Positions 1-8,410 of a stretch of 64,000 bases of DNA are shown here, one piece after another. A program made the position numbers and the translations under genes. Each line of letters opens with the position of its first letter. Positions within the stretch are counted from its first letter, which is position 1. Below the pieces are notes generated by a model. The model did no database searches. It saw only the letters and a list, made by a program, of their open reading frames with translations, and was not told where the DNA came from. The stretch comes from CAYNJG01 sp964397295 (lineage in GTDB: Bacteria > Planctomycetota > Planctomycetia > Pirellulales > Pirellulaceae), in contig CAYNJG010000004.1 of NCBI GenBank assembly GCA_964397295.1, positions 1-64,000 of the forward strand, written 5' to 3'.

Positions 1-183
1 CTGCTCACGTAACAATTGCGTCCGCAGATCGGGGCCAGTATCGATAAGCAAATTTCCATCGGGTAATCCGAGTATCGCACTGCACCGTGTTCGATTGTTT
101 TTCGGATTGTCGCTTTGGCAGACGTCGCAGCCGCAGCCGATCGCTGGCACGCCAACCGACGTGCCCGTACCGAGCAAGATCAT
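1..183 (-). CDS. MBL-fold metallo-hydrolase, N-terminal part (runs off left edge)
   Basis: Reading the minus strand from about position 183 gives a protein beginning MILLGTGTSVGVPAIGC, continuing through a CGCDVC cysteine cluster and NPKNNRTRCS to LLIDTGPDLRTQLLREQ at the window edge. This is the usual N-terminus of the PhnP-like branch of the metallo-beta-lactamase fold hydrolases, which process phosphodiesters or related small substrates. The catalytic HxHxDH motif would lie beyond the edge. The frame stays open upstream, so a TTG at 222 (LAKQPKTTD...) is a possible earlier start; the ATG at 183 has no well-spaced ribosome site. It follows the aldo/keto reductase on the same strand and is probably the last of a three-gene operon. 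Confidence 0.75.
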   Translation of the reverse strand, partial: MILLGTGTSVGVPAIGCGCDVCQSDNPKNNRTRCSAILGLPDGNLLIDTGPDLRTQLLREQ

Positions 184-299
184 CTCGCCTGCGATGTCGG
201 TGGTTTTCGGTTGTTTGGCCAAATTGCTTCGTCTAGTCTTGTGGTTGTGGCGAGTTCGTTGAATCGAACGTGCATTGTTGCTGCTAAGAGCAAACGCGA

Positions 300-1265
300 C
301 TAGACGGCTCCGCGAACCGTAGAATCTCCGCGTCGGTCGAGCGCTGTCTGGATCTTGGTCTTAACCGCGTCGTCATAGGTGATGGACGTCGCCTGGGCCA
401 CTTCTTCGATTTGGTAAGCTCTTTTGGCTCCACAAAGTGCGGCAGTAATCCCGGGCTGCTCGAGCGTCCACCGAACGGCGAGTTGAGCAACTGTCGAACC
501 GTGCTGTTCACCAATGGCACGCAGGTCGTCCACAAAGTCTTGGTTGCGTTTCCACTCTTTACCTTGAAACATTGGATACTTGGCTCGACCATCGCTTGGC
601 TGGAAAACGTGGTCACGTGGTAGCTTACCCGCAAGCAAGCCTTTCATCAGCGGCCAGTAAATCGCGATGGAGACCTCTCGTGCTTGGCACCATGGAACTA
701 GTGCCGCTTCGATTGTGCGCTGTAGCATGTTGTATGGGGGCTGAACGACTGACACGGGACACTCGGCGCTGAATTCCTCGAGCTGTTGGACGCTGAAATT
801 CGAAACACCGATCAGTCGTGCTTTTCCCGCCGCCATGATTTCTCGAAGTGCCGCGGCTGATTCCGCAACGGCTACATTGGGCGCTGGAGCGTGGAGATAG
901 AGCAACTCGACATGATCGACCTGCAAGCGAAAGAGGCTCTCATCGATCTGCGATTTCAATGTAGCCGGCCGACCGTCGAGAACGCGTTCGCCATTGTCGT
1001 CCCAAGCAAGTCCGCACTTTGTCGCGATCACGATTTTCTCGCGTTGGCCGGCGATGGCTTTTGCGACGAGTCGTTCGCTCTCACCGTTGATACCGTATCC
1101 GTATGCCGTATCGAAAAAGTTCACGCCCGATTCGATCGCGGCATGCAAAGTCTTCATGCTATCGACGTCGTTCACATCTAAGCTGGTCATGCCGGCGATC
1201 GGCCAACAACCAAGTGCGACGGGCGAGACGAGGATTTCTGAGCTACCGAGTTGTCGTGGTTTCAT
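300..1265 (-). CDS. aldo/keto reductase
   Basis: This 321-residue protein has full family length for an NAD(P)H-dependent aldo/keto reductase, a cytosolic (beta/alpha)8 barrel that reduces carbonyl groups. The catalytic tetrad is visible as D52 and Y57 (FFDTAYGYG), K83 (ATKCG) and H125 (LLYLHAPAP). VSNFS follows near residue 155, and the cofactor-binding end is seen in TAALCGAKRAYQIEE. Its ATG overlaps the stop of the alkyltransferase-like/endonuclease V gene (ATGA at 1262-1265), which implies translational coupling in one operon. The substrate cannot be read from the sequence. The family assignment is firm; a role in DNA-damage or aldehyde detoxification is only suggested by the neighbour. 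Confidence 0.93.
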   Translation of the reverse strand: MKPRQLGSSEILVSPVALGCWPIAGMTSLDVNDVDSMKTLHAAIESGVNFFDTAYGYGINGESERLVAKAIAGQREKIVIATKCGLAWDDNGERVLDGRPATLKSQIDESLFRLQVDHVELLYLHAPAPNVAVAESAAALREIMAAGKARLIGVSNFSVQQLEEFSAECPVSVVQPPYNMLQRTIEAALVPWCQAREVSIAIYWPLMKGLLAGKLPRDHVFQPSDGRAKYPMFQGKEWKRNQDFVDDLRAIGEQHGSTVAQLAVRWTLEQPGITAALCGAKRAYQIEEVAQATSITYDDAVKTKIQTALDRRGDSTVRGAV

Positions 1266-2347
1266 GTCGCGTCGCGGCTAAGTCGATCCGCCCAATAGAT
1301 TGGTTCTGGCAATCGTCGGCCGAGCAAACATCGCTGCAACACAGCCAGCGAACTCTGGGCGTCAATCAGATGGCCTGGAGAAATGTAGATCGGCTTCATG
1401 GTACCGGAACCCGGCAACATCGCGAAACCGGCCAAGTGTTCGTCGGCACCATCACCGACATGGATCTCACGTGACTCGCCATTGGTAAGTCCTGAGATAT
1501 CGACCTTGCCAATGAGATGCTTCTTCGTAACACCGATCGTTCGCATTCCCATGGCGACACCAAGCATCGCACCAACTCCCGCTCGGCGCGGGTGCAATAC
1601 TCCGCTGCCATCGACCAGAGTGACAACGGGCAACTCTCGTTCCGCGATCACTTCTGTGAGCAGTGTCTGCAACAGCGGCAATTCACGATACGCCAAGTAG
1701 CCTGAAACGTATGGAAAACGAATTTCGTCCTCGAACATTCGCGAGTAAACCACGGTGCCGTTCACAACATCGACTTCCACGAACGCGGCGACACCTCGGT
1801 TTGAATTTGGAACAAAGCTCACATCGATGCCGCCAATGCGATCGGGAATATGGTTCAAGGGCTGTGTCACTTCGACTGATTGAGCGACCTCGTCTTGGTA
1901 TTCCTTCAGTCGAAACAAAGGAGCGTCGGAAGAGAAGTCATTGAACCCAAATTCGCCCAGCACGACCGCCTCGTTGACCACCTGCACTTGCTCGTTTTCC
2001 AATCGAACTTGTTTGTCGGCCAAGACGCCCGAAATGAATTTGCCCAGCGTACCATCGGAACGAACGACTCGATGACAGACACACTGGTCGTTGTGATCAT
2101 GGTTCATCATGACTTCGCCAACGAAACGACTCGCGCTGACGTCACCCATTGCTCGCGCGATGTCCCCGTAGGTCGCCACACGACCGCCGGGAATTTGCCG
2201 CACTAGCGTCCAAACTTCCACTTCCAAGTTTGGGATCTTAGGCAACAATAAAATGTCCTCGTGATCAATGGTTGGCAGCAGACGGCCAAACGGATGGTTA
2301 TAATCTGTCCCAGCTCTGACATCGTAACGAACCGAGGTGAATTCCAA
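1262..2347 (-). CDS. fusion of alkyltransferase-like (MGMT/ATL) domain and endonuclease V
   Basis: Residues about 44-120 form the DNA-binding domain of O6-alkylguanine-DNA alkyltransferases (PGGRVATYGDIA, then ASRFVGEVM). The active-site region reads C-V-C-H-R-V-V, so the nucleophile-position cysteine (C91) is kept but the usual PCHR proline is valine. Residues about 150-361 form endonuclease V, which cuts beside deoxyinosine. Its metal ligands are visible as D175 (IGGIDVSF), E222 (LAYRELP) and D246 (LVDGSG), followed by HPRRAGVGA. The stated start is a TTG abutting the divergent epimerase start. A TTG at 2248 preceded by GAGGA is a better start because the first 33 residues match no domain. 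Fusions of these two repair activities are known in some prokaryotes. It is first gene of the operon with the aldo/keto reductase. Confidence 0.88.
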   Translation of the reverse strand: MEFTSVRYDVRAGTDYNHPFGRLLPTIDHEDILLLPKIPNLEVEVWTLVRQIPGGRVATYGDIARAMGDVSASRFVGEVMMNHDHNDQCVCHRVVRSDGTLGKFISGVLADKQVRLENEQVQVVNEAVVLGEFGFNDFSSDAPLFRLKEYQDEVAQSVEVTQPLNHIPDRIGGIDVSFVPNSNRGVAAFVEVDVVNGTVVYSRMFEDEIRFPYVSGYLAYRELPLLQTLLTEVIAERELPVVTLVDGSGVLHPRRAGVGAMLGVAMGMRTIGVTKKHLIGKVDISGLTNGESREIHVGDGADEHLAGFAMLPGSGTMKPIYISPGHLIDAQSSLAVLQRCLLGRRLPEPIYWADRLSRDAT

Positions 2348-3352
2348 ATGTGCAGACTGTTGTTATCGGGTCCGCTGTTTCTCTTGCTTACGACACTCGT
2401 TTCCGCTGGCGGGTTCACGACTCATCGCGACGCGGAAACGGGCTGGGAGGTCTACGTGCTTACGCAAGGCGACACCGTGGCGACCTTCGTCCCCGCCGCT
2501 GGCGCAAACGTGCAATCGGTAAAGCACAAAGGCGTCGAGTATTTCCATCAGCCGGAAGCGCTTTCGAAGCTGCCTGGTGTCCGATGTGGCAATCCGATTT
2601 TGTATCCAACGCCGAACCGAATTAAGGGTGGCAGCTTTGATTTCGAAGGCAAGCAATACGTTTTCAAGGAGGGCCCTGGCAATCACATCCATGGTCTCGT
2701 GAACCGTGCCGAGTTTTCGATCACTTCAACATCGTCAGAAAAGGATTCCGTTTCGGTAACTGCCACGATTCGATTCGACAGTGATTCCGATCGAGGCAAA
2801 CTCTTTCCGTGGCAGCATACGTTTCGCATGAAGGTCACTGTGCGTGATGGATTAGTGCGTTGGGACTACGAAGTGGACAATGACGCCAGCGGCAAGAATC
2901 TGCCGTTCGGTGTCGCATTGCATCCGTACATTAGATACCACGGCTCGCGGAAAGACACGTACTTGCACGTTCCCGCGAAGAAGCTGATGGAATCGGTACA
3001 GCAACTTCCCACTGGAAAATTGCTCAGCCTAGACGGACACAAGCTTGACGCGAGGAAGCCAACTTCGCTTGGTGAATTCAATTCCGACGATGTGTTCTTC
3101 GGTATGGTTCCCGATCAACCAGCGAAGGTCGAGTTCCGAGACGTAGGACGCAGCATCACCTTCAAAGCGTCAAAGGAATTCACACACCTCGTCGTATGGA
3201 CTCCGGATCGTCCTTACATGGGCATCGAAAACCAAACATGCTCGACGGACGCGCACAATTTAGCTTCTCAAGGAAAAAATGATGTGGCTCACTTGCAAAT
3301 CTGCCCGCCAGGGGAGAAGCGAACGGGATGGGTTGAGTACGTTTTTGAGTGA
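2348..3352 (+). CDS. secreted aldose 1-epimerase-like protein
   Basis: This 334-residue protein opens with a signal peptide (CRLLLSGPLFLLLTTLVSAGG) and is then a galactose-mutarotase-like beta-sandwich. Family landmarks are GNPILYPTPNRI near residue 80, HGLVNR near 115, and FGVALHPYIR near 190, where the histidine corresponds to a catalytic position. FNSDDVFFG and the late ENQTC segment complete the fold. Mutarotases interconvert alpha and beta anomers of aldoses; a secreted form would act in the periplasm. The ATG at 2348 was chosen because it starts a good signal peptide; the frame is open further upstream to 2261 but the extra residues are polar and would bury the signal. It is divergent from the repair fusion and convergent with the beta-helix gene. 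Confidence 0.87.
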   Translation: MCRLLLSGPLFLLLTTLVSAGGFTTHRDAETGWEVYVLTQGDTVATFVPAAGANVQSVKHKGVEYFHQPEALSKLPGVRCGNPILYPTPNRIKGGSFDFEGKQYVFKEGPGNHIHGLVNRAEFSITSTSSEKDSVSVTATIRFDSDSDRGKLFPWQHTFRMKVTVRDGLVRWDYEVDNDASGKNLPFGVALHPYIRYHGSRKDTYLHVPAKKLMESVQQLPTGKLLSLDGHKLDARKPTSLGEFNSDDVFFGMVPDQPAKVEFRDVGRSITFKASKEFTHLVVWTPDRPYMGIENQTCSTDAHNLASQGKNDVAHLQICPPGEKRTGWVEYVFE

Positions 3353-3369
3353 AACGCATGCTACGTGAC

Positions 3370-4383
3370 TTATGGAATTGTTTCGCTACTGAGGCCATCA
3401 ACGACAATCGGCGACTCCGAATGTGGACGACCCGGTGAGTCGTGATAGATCACAAATCGTCCAACTCCACGATCTCCTTTCCGCTTGGCCCTTACTAAGT
3501 CTACTAATCCCGGAAACTTTTCTTTGAGCACCACCGAGATGCATTGATAGTTGCGATGCAATACGGCGAAACCAATGCAAGGGTAACGGTGATTGATTCT
3601 CGGCGTATCTTCGAACGTTAACGTGGATCTCGCGTCGAGGCTGCCGCTACCTGTGACAATTCCGCGACCAGTCTTCAGATTAAAGGTCATACCCTTCAGT
3701 GAGATGTTTGTGCCTTTGTAGACTCTGTTCGAGGCGTTTTTCACGTACGAGCTGACGTAAAGTGCGCTGTGGCTGTCCGGCGCGAGTAAGTTTTCCTGGT
3801 GGCAAACCACGTCTTCGAGTTCCACGTCGGATGCGCCAACCTGAACTTCCAGGTAGTAGCCAGTAATTTCGCAAGCACGCATGCGGACTTTGGACTTGCT
3901 GTGGATCACAACGATACCCTTGCCCAGACCGGAGAACTTCGAGTCACGGACAAGTAGGTTCTTACAGCGACTGATGTTGAGCGCCGTTGCCTCATGCTTT
4001 CCAACCTCTACCGGGACAAGTTGGTACTGTTGCGAGTTGTGGACATTCAGTCCTGAGACCTCAATGTCTTCGCAGTCGACGAAATTCACCACGCCGCGAT
4101 CGTCGGGCCAAGGCGTTTTCGTCTGAACTTTGCCACGAATCTCGCCCAGGAAATGGATCTTCGCATTGTGGATGTTGCGAATCGTCAGCTGGTTGAGACC
4201 CTTGGTTGCCTTGGCGTGCACATAGTGCGTGGTGTTTGAGTCAAACTGAAGGTCGGACGCTTCGATGACTTCACGAATCGTTCGCGTTTTGATTCGTCTT
4301 GGAGCGTCGAGCACTCTGACGTCTTGCGCGAGAACCGTAGGCGCTGATGCCAACGCTAACACTAAAAAAACAAAGAGACGCAT
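3370..4383 (-). CDS. secreted right-handed beta-helix protein
   Basis: The product of 337 residues begins RLFVFLVLALASAPTVLA, a clear signal peptide. The mature part carries runs typical of parallel beta-helix coils (DCEDIEVSGLNVHNSQQ, NISRCKNLLVRDSKFSG, IHSKSKVRMRACEITG, ASDVELEDVVCHQENL), as in pectate-lyase-like and polysaccharide-binding proteins. No catalytic set could be assigned. The reading frame is open to 4629, but that extension lies wholly inside the DUF1501 gene and has shadow-like composition, so ATG 4383, which starts the signal peptide, was chosen. It lies 15 bases downstream of the DUF1501 gene on the same strand and probably shares its transcript. Confidence 0.78.
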   Translation of the reverse strand: MRLFVFLVLALASAPTVLAQDVRVLDAPRRIKTRTIREVIEASDLQFDSNTTHYVHAKATKGLNQLTIRNIHNAKIHFLGEIRGKVQTKTPWPDDRGVVNFVDCEDIEVSGLNVHNSQQYQLVPVEVGKHEATALNISRCKNLLVRDSKFSGLGKGIVVIHSKSKVRMRACEITGYYLEVQVGASDVELEDVVCHQENLLAPDSHSALYVSSYVKNASNRVYKGTNISLKGMTFNLKTGRGIVTGSGSLDARSTLTFEDTPRINHRYPCIGFAVLHRNYQCISVVLKEKFPGLVDLVRAKRKGDRGVGRFVIYHDSPGRPHSESPIVVDGLSSETIP

Positions 4384-4397
4384 CCGTGCCTCGCAGA

Positions 4398-5792
4398 CTA
4401 TCCGAAGAGCGGAATTGGGTTTCCCGCGTAGAGTTGATGTGGCCGCTGCAACGAATCTTGCAGAATCTGATTCGCTGGAATCCCCAACGCGTGATAGACC
4501 GTTGCCATTAAGTCGTGCGGTGAAACGGCATTCGCAATTGGATACGCCGCGTGTTTGTCGCTCTCGCCATAAACCGTGCCGCCTGCAATGCCGCCGCCAG
4601 ACAATAATCCACTGTAGCAATAGGGCCAATGCTCGCGGCCTGAGTTCTTTTCGTTGATTTTTGGATTGCGACCAAATTCACCTACCCAAACGACCAGCGT
4701 ATCGTCGAGCATATTGCGCTGCTCGAGGTCCGTTAGCAAAGCCGTTAACGCCATATCGGCTGGTGGAATTAGGTCACGCTTTAAACGATTGAAATTGTTG
4801 CCGTGCGTGTCCCAAAAGTTACGCCCGTCTTGGTGCCAGTTCACATTAACGATCGGTACGCCGCGTTCGAGCAGTCTTCTACCTAGGAGAACACATTGCC
4901 CATGTATGTTGCGTCCGTAACGGTCTCGCGTTTGATCTGACTCGCGCTCGAGATCAAAAGCTTCGCGAACTTTGCCCGAGGCCAGTAGCTCAAACGCACG
5001 ACGCTCGAGATGGCTGGCTTGCTCGACGATCGGACTTTCCAGTGCCTTGCGTTTCTCATCAAGCGAACTCAGAAGCTGCCGTCGCGACTCGAGACGTTGA
5101 AGCGAAATGTTTTCAGACAATCCAAGAGAAGGAGCCTGCCAATTCTTTTGGCTGGGATCGCCTTCAACGATGAACGGATTGTATTGCCGTCCCAGCCAGC
5201 CACCATGTTGGCCCGGTGCGACTCCGCCAGGCGCGGCCGGATGCAGAACTTTCCACGGCAGCATCACAAACGATGGCAGCGCCAGATCCGCTGGACGCAA
5301 ATGCGTCATCACGCTGCCGAAATGCGGCGTGTCATTTTCGCTGGGTGGTTCAGCGTCGCTTTTGTTCACTGGTGGCAAGTGGCCCGTCACGGTCGTATGT
5401 CCACTAGACAAGTGAGCTGGGTCGTCGTGGCTGAGTGAGCGCACAACGGCCAACTTGTCCGTCATGTTGGCGAGCCGATGAAAGTGCTCGCAGATTTGCA
5501 GGCCGGGTGTCTTGGTGGAGATCGGTTTGAACGAACCGCGAATTTCGTTGGATGCGTTCGGCTTCATGTCGAACGTATCGAGTTGGCTCGGTCCGCCCCA
5601 CATGAACAGAAAGATACAACGCTTCGCTTTGCCAAAACCTGACGCGCTGTTCGCGGCAGCTTCGGCACGGTGTTGCCAAAATTGTGGCAGTGTCAAACCG
5701 CCCAAGCCAATCGCGCCTGCTTGAATCGCACAGCGACGACTCAGGGTTTTGTTACGGCGGCGGGAAAGTGGCGTGTGTGACATGTGCCTCAT
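4398..5792 (-). CDS. DUF1501 domain protein with Tat signal
   Basis: This 464-residue protein begins with a twin-arginine-like leader (LSRRCAIQAGAIGLGGLTLP), indicating folded export. The body matches planctomycetal DUF1501 proteins, which have a sulfatase/alkaline-phosphatase-like fold: FLFMWGGPSQLDTFDMKP near residue 65, VRSLSHDDPAHLSSGH near 110, NVNWHQDGRNFWDTH near 305, and VVWVGEFGRNPKIN near 355. These proteins are very abundant in Planctomycetes and often sit beside cytochrome-type (PSD1) genes, but their reaction is not established. Start codons at 5792 and 5783 are both possible. It is followed on the same strand by the beta-helix gene and is divergent from the Gfo/Idh gene, with a hairpin repeat between them. 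Confidence 0.93.
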   Translation of the reverse strand: MRHMSHTPLSRRRNKTLSRRCAIQAGAIGLGGLTLPQFWQHRAEAAANSASGFGKAKRCIFLFMWGGPSQLDTFDMKPNASNEIRGSFKPISTKTPGLQICEHFHRLANMTDKLAVVRSLSHDDPAHLSSGHTTVTGHLPPVNKSDAEPPSENDTPHFGSVMTHLRPADLALPSFVMLPWKVLHPAAPGGVAPGQHGGWLGRQYNPFIVEGDPSQKNWQAPSLGLSENISLQRLESRRQLLSSLDEKRKALESPIVEQASHLERRAFELLASGKVREAFDLERESDQTRDRYGRNIHGQCVLLGRRLLERGVPIVNVNWHQDGRNFWDTHGNNFNRLKRDLIPPADMALTALLTDLEQRNMLDDTLVVWVGEFGRNPKINEKNSGREHWPYCYSGLLSGGGIAGGTVYGESDKHAAYPIANAVSPHDLMATVYHALGIPANQILQDSLQRPHQLYAGNPIPLFG

Positions 5793-5830
5793 TCTAAACT
5801 ATTTTGCGACCGTTGCAGCATCAGTTACGA

Positions 5831-5858
5831 AAGCGTAAAGGCTTGCGCCCTTACGCTT
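5831..5858. repeat. short hairpin repeat in a divergent intergenic region
   Basis: AAGCGTAAAGG at 5831-5841 is matched by CCCTTACGCTT at 5848-5858, an imperfect 11-base stem with a short loop. It lies between the divergent DUF1501 and Gfo/Idh genes. It resembles dispersed GCGTAAG/CTTACGC palindromes that I associate with Pirellulaceae genomes (REP-like), but no second copy was found here. A terminator role is unlikely because both genes point away from it. Confidence 0.5.
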
Positions 5859-5901
5859 CCACAGTGTGCTAAATTGACGGCTTCGAACAACAGGAGGATG
5901 C

Positions 5902-7017
5902 ATGCAATATCGGATCGGAGTCATCGGAGCTACGGGTTACATCGGAGTTCCGTATCGACAAGAAATTCGCAGCTCGTCGCAAGACACACAGATCGTAGCC
6001 TTGTGTGCGCGGCGTCGCGATCGGTTGGAGGCTGCTGCGCGCGAAGACGGCGCCACGCTGGTTACAGACGATTGGCTGAAAGTCGTCGAGCATCCGGATG
6101 TAAATCTTGTACTTGTGCTTACGCCCGACGCGCTCCACTACGAACCAGTATTGGCCTGTGCCGAACTAGGCAAACACGTGCTGTGCGAAAAACCGGTCGG
6201 CAAAGATGCAAGGCAAGCTCGGGCGATGTGGAACGCCGTTCAGTCAGAACAGCTCGCCAGCTATGTGCCGTTCTGGGGACGCTATGTGCCCGTATTCCAA
6301 AGAGCGAAAGAGTTGCTTGAAGAGGGCAAACTGGGAGAGATTCGGTCCGTCATTTATCGATGGCAAAACCCGCGTCCGGTCGCGATGCCATTTACTTGGC
6401 GCGACGATGCGACACTGTCGGCGGCCGGCTCGATCGCTGATGTAGGTTCTCATGCCTACGACGTATTGCGTTACATTCTTGGCAAAGAAGCAAAGCGAGT
6501 TCTAACTCACGCCGCCGTGGTCATGCCGCCGAAAGCCGACTTGGGCGACGTGGATTTGTCGGAAGCCATTGAGTGGGGCGAGAAAAATTCGACGTCGGAT
6601 AGTTCAAGCCAACGAAAGAGCAGTGTGCCGGACTACGCGCAGATCGGATTCGAATACGATGACGGTGCCGTGGGAAGTATCTTGCTTTCACACGCAAGTT
6701 ACATCCGAAAAGGATTCGCGCCTGAGTTGGAATTGCACGGTACGCGGGGTTCACTTGGTGTGGATCGGATTCGCAGTGAGTTGAAATTCGCTGACAGTAC
6801 GGATCCGGCGGAAATGTTGGAAAGTCTTGGTGATGGTTGGTGCAATCGTTTTGAAACACATGTGTTGCCAGCGTTCGAGTCGCAGGTGAATGGGGTAGGG
6901 AAGGGCGATCATCCGGATCTCGAAGATGGTTATCGAGTTCAGGTGTTCACGGATGCGGCGCTCGCTTCATCGCAGCGAGGCGGCTGGGTAGATCTATCGG
7001 AGTTCGCCGGAGACTGA
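5902..7017 (+). CDS. Gfo/Idh/MocA-family oxidoreductase
   Basis: This 371-residue protein has an N-terminal Rossmann fold (RIGVIGATGYIGVPY, residues 3-17) for NAD(P) and the family's EKP motif (VLCEKPVGKDARQA near residue 95), whose lysine is catalytic. A C-terminal alpha/beta domain follows, with AGSIADVGSHAYDV near 175. Such enzymes oxidise or reduce sugars, inositols and their derivatives. A strong AGGAGG at 5892-5897 supports the ATG at 5902. The MFS transporter starts two bases after its stop, so the two are almost certainly co-transcribed, which suggests uptake and conversion of one sugar-like compound. The substrate cannot be told. Confidence 0.92.
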   Translation: MQYRIGVIGATGYIGVPYRQEIRSSSQDTQIVALCARRRDRLEAAAREDGATLVTDDWLKVVEHPDVNLVLVLTPDALHYEPVLACAELGKHVLCEKPVGKDARQARAMWNAVQSEQLASYVPFWGRYVPVFQRAKELLEEGKLGEIRSVIYRWQNPRPVAMPFTWRDDATLSAAGSIADVGSHAYDVLRYILGKEAKRVLTHAAVVMPPKADLGDVDLSEAIEWGEKNSTSDSSSQRKSSVPDYAQIGFEYDDGAVGSILLSHASYIRKGFAPELELHGTRGSLGVDRIRSELKFADSTDPAEMLESLGDGWCNRFETHVLPAFESQVNGVGKGDHPDLEDGYRVQVFTDAALASSQRGGWVDLSEFAGD

Positions 7018-7019
7018 CA

Positions 7020-8360
7020 ATGGATCGATCGCTCTCTTCTAACGCTCGCTTCACGATTCTCGTGGTTGCGTTTCTGGCGTGGTTCTTTGGCGGCATGCAA
7101 ATTCTTCTCACTAACTTGGGTATGCGAGCTGCTTCGATTGATTTGATGGGCCAAGTTGGCATGTTGGATCCAGTTTTGTTTCAGAAACTCACGCAAAATG
7201 CAAAGGATCTCGTTGGCGAGGAGAAAGCGCTACTCGCGACGTGGAACGAACTCGCTGCTCAGCGTTACGCATGGTTTCAAGTCGCGTTCTTATTTGGAGC
7301 AGCGATCGGTGGCTACATCTTTGGCAAGCTGGGCGACCGCATGGGGCGTACTCGGTCACTTGGTATCTCGATTCTTCTGTTTGCTGGCCTGACGGGCGTT
7401 TGCTACTTCGCACAAAGTCCCATGCAGTTGCTGGTGCTGCGGTTTCTTGCATGCTTGGGAATCGGCGGAGCATGGCCGAATAGCGTTGCGCTCGTATCGG
7501 AAGTTTGGGCAGACAAAGGGCGGCCATTGCTTTCGAGCATGATTGGGATGGCGGGGAACTTGGGTATCTTCACCATGTCAACGCTGGCGAAGTTGCGACC
7601 CGTGACGCCCGACGATTGGAAGTGGATGATGTGCGTGAACGCACTGCCGCTGATTCTCGGTTTGTTCATTTTGATCTGGGTTTGTGAGTCGCCAGCGTGG
7701 CTGTCGCGGCAGCGGACGAGCTCAGTTCCAATAACCGATAAAGGAATGACGACAGGAGGGCTGCTAAGCAAAGAGTTCCTTGGTGTGACTGTCGTTGGAA
7801 TTGCACTCGCGACCGTGCCGCTTATCGGAGGTTGGGGCAGCGCCAATTGGATGATGCCGTGGGCCGGTGAAGTTGGCTCGCAGATCGGTGACGACACGAT
7901 CAAGGCAAACGTGGGTATGGCGCGTTCGCTGACGAGCATCGTTGGCAGTCTGTTCGCCGGTTTGCTCGCCGTCAGACTTGGACGAAGAGCAATCTATTTC
8001 GTCACCAGCCTCGGAGCACTGCTTGTTGCGCAATACGTGTTTTGGTTTTCTTCACCCGGTGACAAGAGTTTTTTGTTTTGGGTCGGATTACTTGGACTAT
8101 TCAACGGCTTGTATTTTGGTTGGTTGCCGTTTTTCTTGCCGGAGCTTTTTCCGACTCGCATCCGATCGACTGGTGCCGGCGTTAGTTTTAACTTTGGCCG
8201 GATAGCCACTGCGTTTACAATCTTCGCGACTGCGTATTTGATTAGCACGTTCGGGGGCGACTACGCGAAGATCGGTCGTGTAACGAGTTTGGTGTTCGTC
8301 GTCGGGATGATTGCAATTCTGTTCGCACCTGACACCAGCAAGCGGGATATGGCGGAGTAG
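7020..8360 (+). CDS. major facilitator superfamily transporter
   Basis: This 446-residue integral membrane protein has about 12 hydrophobic segments. The MFS signature between helices 2 and 3 is visible (FGKLGDRMGRTRSLG, near residue 100), and a related loop recurs at LLAVRLGRRAIYF near 320. An insertion after the first helix (residues 40-75) is hydrophilic. The overall pattern fits the sugar-porter/metabolite-proton-symporter type. It is coupled to the preceding Gfo/Idh gene by a two-base gap, which suggests import of the substrate of that dehydrogenase. The direction of transport and the substrate are inferred only from this context. Confidence 0.9.
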   Translation: MDRSLSSNARFTILVVAFLAWFFGGMQILLTNLGMRAASIDLMGQVGMLDPVLFQKLTQNAKDLVGEEKALLATWNELAAQRYAWFQVAFLFGAAIGGYIFGKLGDRMGRTRSLGISILLFAGLTGVCYFAQSPMQLLVLRFLACLGIGGAWPNSVALVSEVWADKGRPLLSSMIGMAGNLGIFTMSTLAKLRPVTPDDWKWMMCVNALPLILGLFILIWVCESPAWLSRQRTSSVPITDKGMTTGGLLSKEFLGVTVVGIALATVPLIGGWGSANWMMPWAGEVGSQIGDDTIKANVGMARSLTSIVGSLFAGLLAVRLGRRAIYFVTSLGALLVAQYVFWFSSPGDKSFLFWVGLLGLFNGLYFGWLPFFLPELFPTRIRSTGAGVSFNFGRIATAFTIFATAYLISTFGGDYAKIGRVTSLVFVVGMIAILFAPDTSKRDMAE

Positions 8361-8410
8361 TTATTGCTCGTTTGTAGTAAATCCTGTCAAAAAAACGCAG
8401 AGAGAATTCG

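Noticed and set aside
4384..4629. N-terminal extension of the beta-helix protein
   Set aside because: Entirely inside the DUF1501 gene, and the signal peptide begins at 4383.
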